The notes below the pieces were generated by a model, which was not told the DNA's origin, made no database searches, and was given only the letters and a program-made list of their open reading frames with translations. A stretch of DNA of 8,552 bases from Flavobacteriales bacterium UBA5422 (GTDB lineage: Bacteria; Bacteroidota; Bacteroidia; Flavobacteriales_D; Crocinitomicaceae), in the NCBI GenBank assembly GCA_002409405.1, contig DHNG01000002.1:25110-33661 (forward strand), read 5' to 3'. A program made the translations under genes and the position numbers. This document shows positions 6,881 to 8,552 of the stretch, piece by piece (position 1 is the stretch's first letter; the number at the start of each line of letters is the position of its first letter).

Positions 6881-8162
6881 GTTAGTAGCAAAAGAAAGCA
6901 AAATCGCGGTCATCGGGCTGGGATATGTTGGATTACCTATTGCTCTGGAATTTGCAAAAAAGATAAAAGTTGTCGGGTTTGATATCAATCAGGAACGTGT
7001 TGATTTGATGAAAAAGGGAATCGATCCGAGCAATGAGTTAGTAAAAGAAGATTTTGAAAACAGTGACATTACGTTTACAGCTGATATCAATGACCTGAAA
7101 GATGTTGAGTTTTTTATCGTTGCAGTCCCTACACCGATTGACGATTCGAATCTCCCGGATTTAAAACCGCTTTTGGGAGCTTCACGAACAGTAGGACAGG
7201 TATTGAAGAAAGGGGATTATGTTGTGTTTGAATCCACTGTTTATCCGGGATGTACGGAAGAAGACTGTATTCCGATTCTGGAAGAAAAGTCCGGACTGAA
7301 ATTCCATACAGATTTTAAAGTCGGGTATTCACCTGAGCGTATCAACCCGGGGGACAAACAACATACCTTGCAAAATGTCATCAAAGTTGTTTCCGGTTGT
7401 GATGACGACTCATTGGAGCAAATTGCAAAAACATACGAACTGGTTGTTGCAGCAGGAGTACACCGCGCTCCGACGATTAAAGTAGCAGAAGCAGCAAAGA
7501 TCATTGAAAATACGCAACGCGATGTCAACATTGCATTGATCAATGAATTGTCTATTATTTTCAATCGACTGGGGATCAATACATTTGACGTATTAGAAGC
7601 TGCCGGAACAAAATGGAACTTCCTGAAATTTACGCCAGGATTAGTTGGCGGACATTGCATTGGTGTAGATCCATACTACCTGACGCACAAAGCGCAACAA
7701 GCTGGTTACCATTCTAAAGTAATCACCAGCGGTCGCTATGTGAATGACTCAATGGGATTCTATATCGGAAAACAAACCGTGAAAAAAATACTGGCAAAAG
7801 GAAAACACATCCAGGATGCAAAAGTACTGGTAATGGGAGCAACATTTAAAGAAGATGTAAGCGACATCCGCAATTCGAAAGTAATCGATGTGGTCAACGA
7901 ATTAAAGTCATTCCAGGTAAAAGTAGACCTGGTTGATCCACACGCTTCTTCGTCTGAAATGGAACATGAATACGGTGTGGGATTGGTTGCGACTCCTACG
8001 AATGATTACGATGCGATCATTGTAGCTGTCAACCACAAAGAATATACGCAACTTACAGAAACAGATTTCAGAGCTTTATTGAAAGATGATCAGGGGATAT
8101 TTGTTGACGTGAAAGGAATTTTCAAAGGAAAAATCAAACAGATGGAATATTGGTCGTTGTAA
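6861..8162 (+). CDS. tviB: TviB/WbpO-type UDP-N-acetyl-hexosamine 6-dehydrogenase
   Basis: Four-electron, NAD-dependent oxidation of UDP-GlcNAc or UDP-GalNAc at C6 to the uronic acid, the first step towards acidic amino sugars. The 433 residues show the Rossmann motif GLGYVGLP (19-26), VPTPID (89-94), ESTVYPGCTEE (124-134), YSPERINPGD (156-165), AEAAKIIENTQRDVNIALIN (209-228) and GLVGGHCIGVDPYY (260-273) with catalytic Cys266. The C-terminal UDP-binding domain has GATFKEDVSDIRNSK (326-340). These blocks read as the TviB/WbpO/CapL branch more than the Pseudomonas WbpA or Ugd branch, so the substrate is more likely a HexNAc than glucose, and GlcNAc versus GalNAc cannot be told. The start at ATG 6861 gives the length and N-terminus usual for the family. 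ATG 6852 (three residues longer) is an alternative, and a TTG at 6837 is unlikely. It overlaps the preceding gene by 20 bases and is followed by a terminator. Confidence 0.88.
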   Translation: MKAIYDKLVAKESKIAVIGLGYVGLPIALEFAKKIKVVGFDINQERVDLMKKGIDPSNELVKEDFENSDITFTADINDLKDVEFFIVAVPTPIDDSNLPDLKPLLGASRTVGQVLKKGDYVVFESTVYPGCTEEDCIPILEEKSGLKFHTDFKVGYSPERINPGDKQHTLQNVIKVVSGCDDDSLEQIAKTYELVVAAGVHRAPTIKVAEAAKIIENTQRDVNIALINELSIIFNRLGINTFDVLEAAGTKWNFLKFTPGLVGGHCIGVDPYYLTHKAQQAGYHSKVITSGRYVNDSMGFYIGKQTVKKILAKGKHIQDAKVLVMGATFKEDVSDIRNSKVIDVVNELKSFQVKVDLVDPHASSSEMEHEYGVGLVATPTNDYDAIIVAVNHKEYTQLTETDFRALLKDDQGIFVDVKGIFKGKIKQMEYWSL

Positions 8163-8184
8163 TGCGATTGTAAAACATCATCAT

Positions 8185-8228
8185 AAAAAAACATCGGGTG
8201 AGAAAATTTTCTCACCCGATGTTTTTTT
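8185..8228. terminator. Perfect palindromic bidirectional intrinsic terminator
   Basis: A perfect 44-base palindrome: seven As, then ACATCGGGTGAGA-type stem halves meeting at AAAATTTT (8203-8210), then seven Ts at 8222-8228 (eight Ts to 8229). Either strand gives a GC-containing stem followed by a T-run. It lies 22 bases after the stop of the UDP-sugar dehydrogenase and 7 bases from the stop of the convergent tcdA, so it serves both transcripts. Confidence 0.93.
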
Positions 8229-8235
8229 TATATCA

Positions 8236-8552
8236 TTATTTTTCAGGTTGCGACAAATAACGAATCACCTCTGCCGCTCCCATCAATCCAAATAATCCGG
8301 GGATATAGGAAGCCGTCCCGTAAAACGATTTCTTAAAGTTACTCCCGTCTGTCATTTTCAACGAATCTTTGCGTTGCAATTCACTCGAAAAAACTGCTCT
8401 TACACGTCTAAAATCAATTCCTTGTTTTTTAAGACGTTTTTTAAGATGGGCTGCCAGTTTGCAATTGTGCGTTCCTGTTAAACGAGCCACTTTTACCGCT
8501 GAAGGATCCATCTTCCCCCCCGCTCCAAGGTGAGAAATAATTTTGATTTTCA
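8236..8552 (-). CDS. tcdA: tRNA threonylcarbamoyladenosine dehydratase TcdA (5' partial)
   Basis: C-terminal ~105 residues of an E1-like ThiF/MoeB-superfamily enzyme; the frame stays open to the window edge, so the ATG at 8511 is internal. TcdA (CsdL/YgdL) uses ATP to dehydrate and cyclise the t6A modification at tRNA position 37 to cyclic ct6A. Visible family marks are the GAGGKMDP block (8503-8526), which is preceded by IISHL and matches the SSMGAGGKxDP region of TcdA; a Lys/Arg-rich helix LKKRLKKQGI; a VRAVFSSE strand; and GTASYIPGLFG (8287-8319), equivalent to the GSxxFxPxxFGL end block, followed by an AAEVIRYL helix. The ATP-binding and adenylation half is outside the window. It is convergent with the polysaccharide genes, shares their terminator, and has no functional link to them. 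Identification rests on the C-terminal motifs only. Confidence 0.85.
   Translation of the reverse strand, partial: KIKIISHLGAGGKMDPSAVKVARLTGTHNCKLAAHLKKRLKKQGIDFRRVRAVFSSELQRKDSLKMTDGSNFKKSFYGTASYIPGLFGLMGAAEVIRYLSQPEK

Noticed and set aside
7241..7660. Antisense open frame of 139 codons inside the 6-dehydrogenase gene
   Set aside because: It covers the most conserved catalytic blocks of the sense protein and shows no domain-like features of its own.
8509..8511. ATG as the start of a small 91-residue minus-strand protein
   Set aside because: Upstream codons continue the TcdA motif (IISHLGAGGK), so this Met is internal to a longer gene truncated by the window.
2..8552. A novel defence or other undescribed multi-gene system
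   Set aside because: Every coding region falls into a known envelope, sugar-nucleotide or tRNA-modification family, and the arrangement is consistent with an ordinary polysaccharide locus beside housekeeping genes.

Overview
The window looks like a chromosomal piece of a member of the Bacteroidota, most likely a Flavobacteriales-type organism. The evidence is moderate-to-low GC, start codons without a clear Shine-Dalgarno, a TAnnTTTG-type promoter box, AT-rich palindromic intergenic repeats, and protein sequences that read like Bacteroidota versions of their families. This assignment is an inference from pattern recognition; no search was run.

Layout. (1) Bases 2-3865 (+) hold the 3' part of a very large alpha-2-macroglobulin (A2M) gene whose start lies upstream. 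It keeps a CxEQ thioester motif. (2) Bases 3866-4033 are intergenic: an inverted, heptamer-phased AT-rich repeat, a candidate promoter box, and a strong stem-loop just before the next gene. (3) Bases 4034-5029 (+) encode a UDP-glucuronate decarboxylase (UDP-xylose synthase). (4) Bases 5030-5189 are intergenic and end in a possible intrinsic terminator or attenuator. (5) Bases 5190-8162 (+) hold three nucleotide-sugar genes: a WbpD/WlbB-type N-acetyltransferase, a WbpB/WlbA-type Gfo/Idh/MocA dehydrogenase, and a TviB/WbpO-type UDP-HexNAc 6-dehydrogenase. The last two overlap. The 95-base gap between the first two carries a second copy of the heptamer repeat. (6) Bases 8185-8228 are a perfect palindromic bidirectional terminator. 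(7) Bases 8236-8552 (-) are the 3' part of tcdA, convergent with the sugar genes.

How the genes fit together. The 6-dehydrogenase would oxidise a UDP-N-acetylhexosamine to its uronic acid. The WbpB-type enzyme would oxidise C3. After transamination by a WbpE-type enzyme that is not in the window, the WbpD-type enzyme would acetylate the 3-amino group. The product would be a UDP-2,3-diacetamido-uronic acid for a surface polysaccharide. The UDP-xylose synthase makes a second activated sugar, probably for the same or a related glycan. A2M is an envelope protease trap and tcdA is tRNA modification; both are probably housekeeping flanks. I do not see a convincing undescribed system. The most unusual material is intergenic: the heptamer-phased inverted repeats and the leader hairpin before the UDP-xylose synthase. 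Within the proteins it is the aromatic/glycine-rich and bait-like segment of the A2M.
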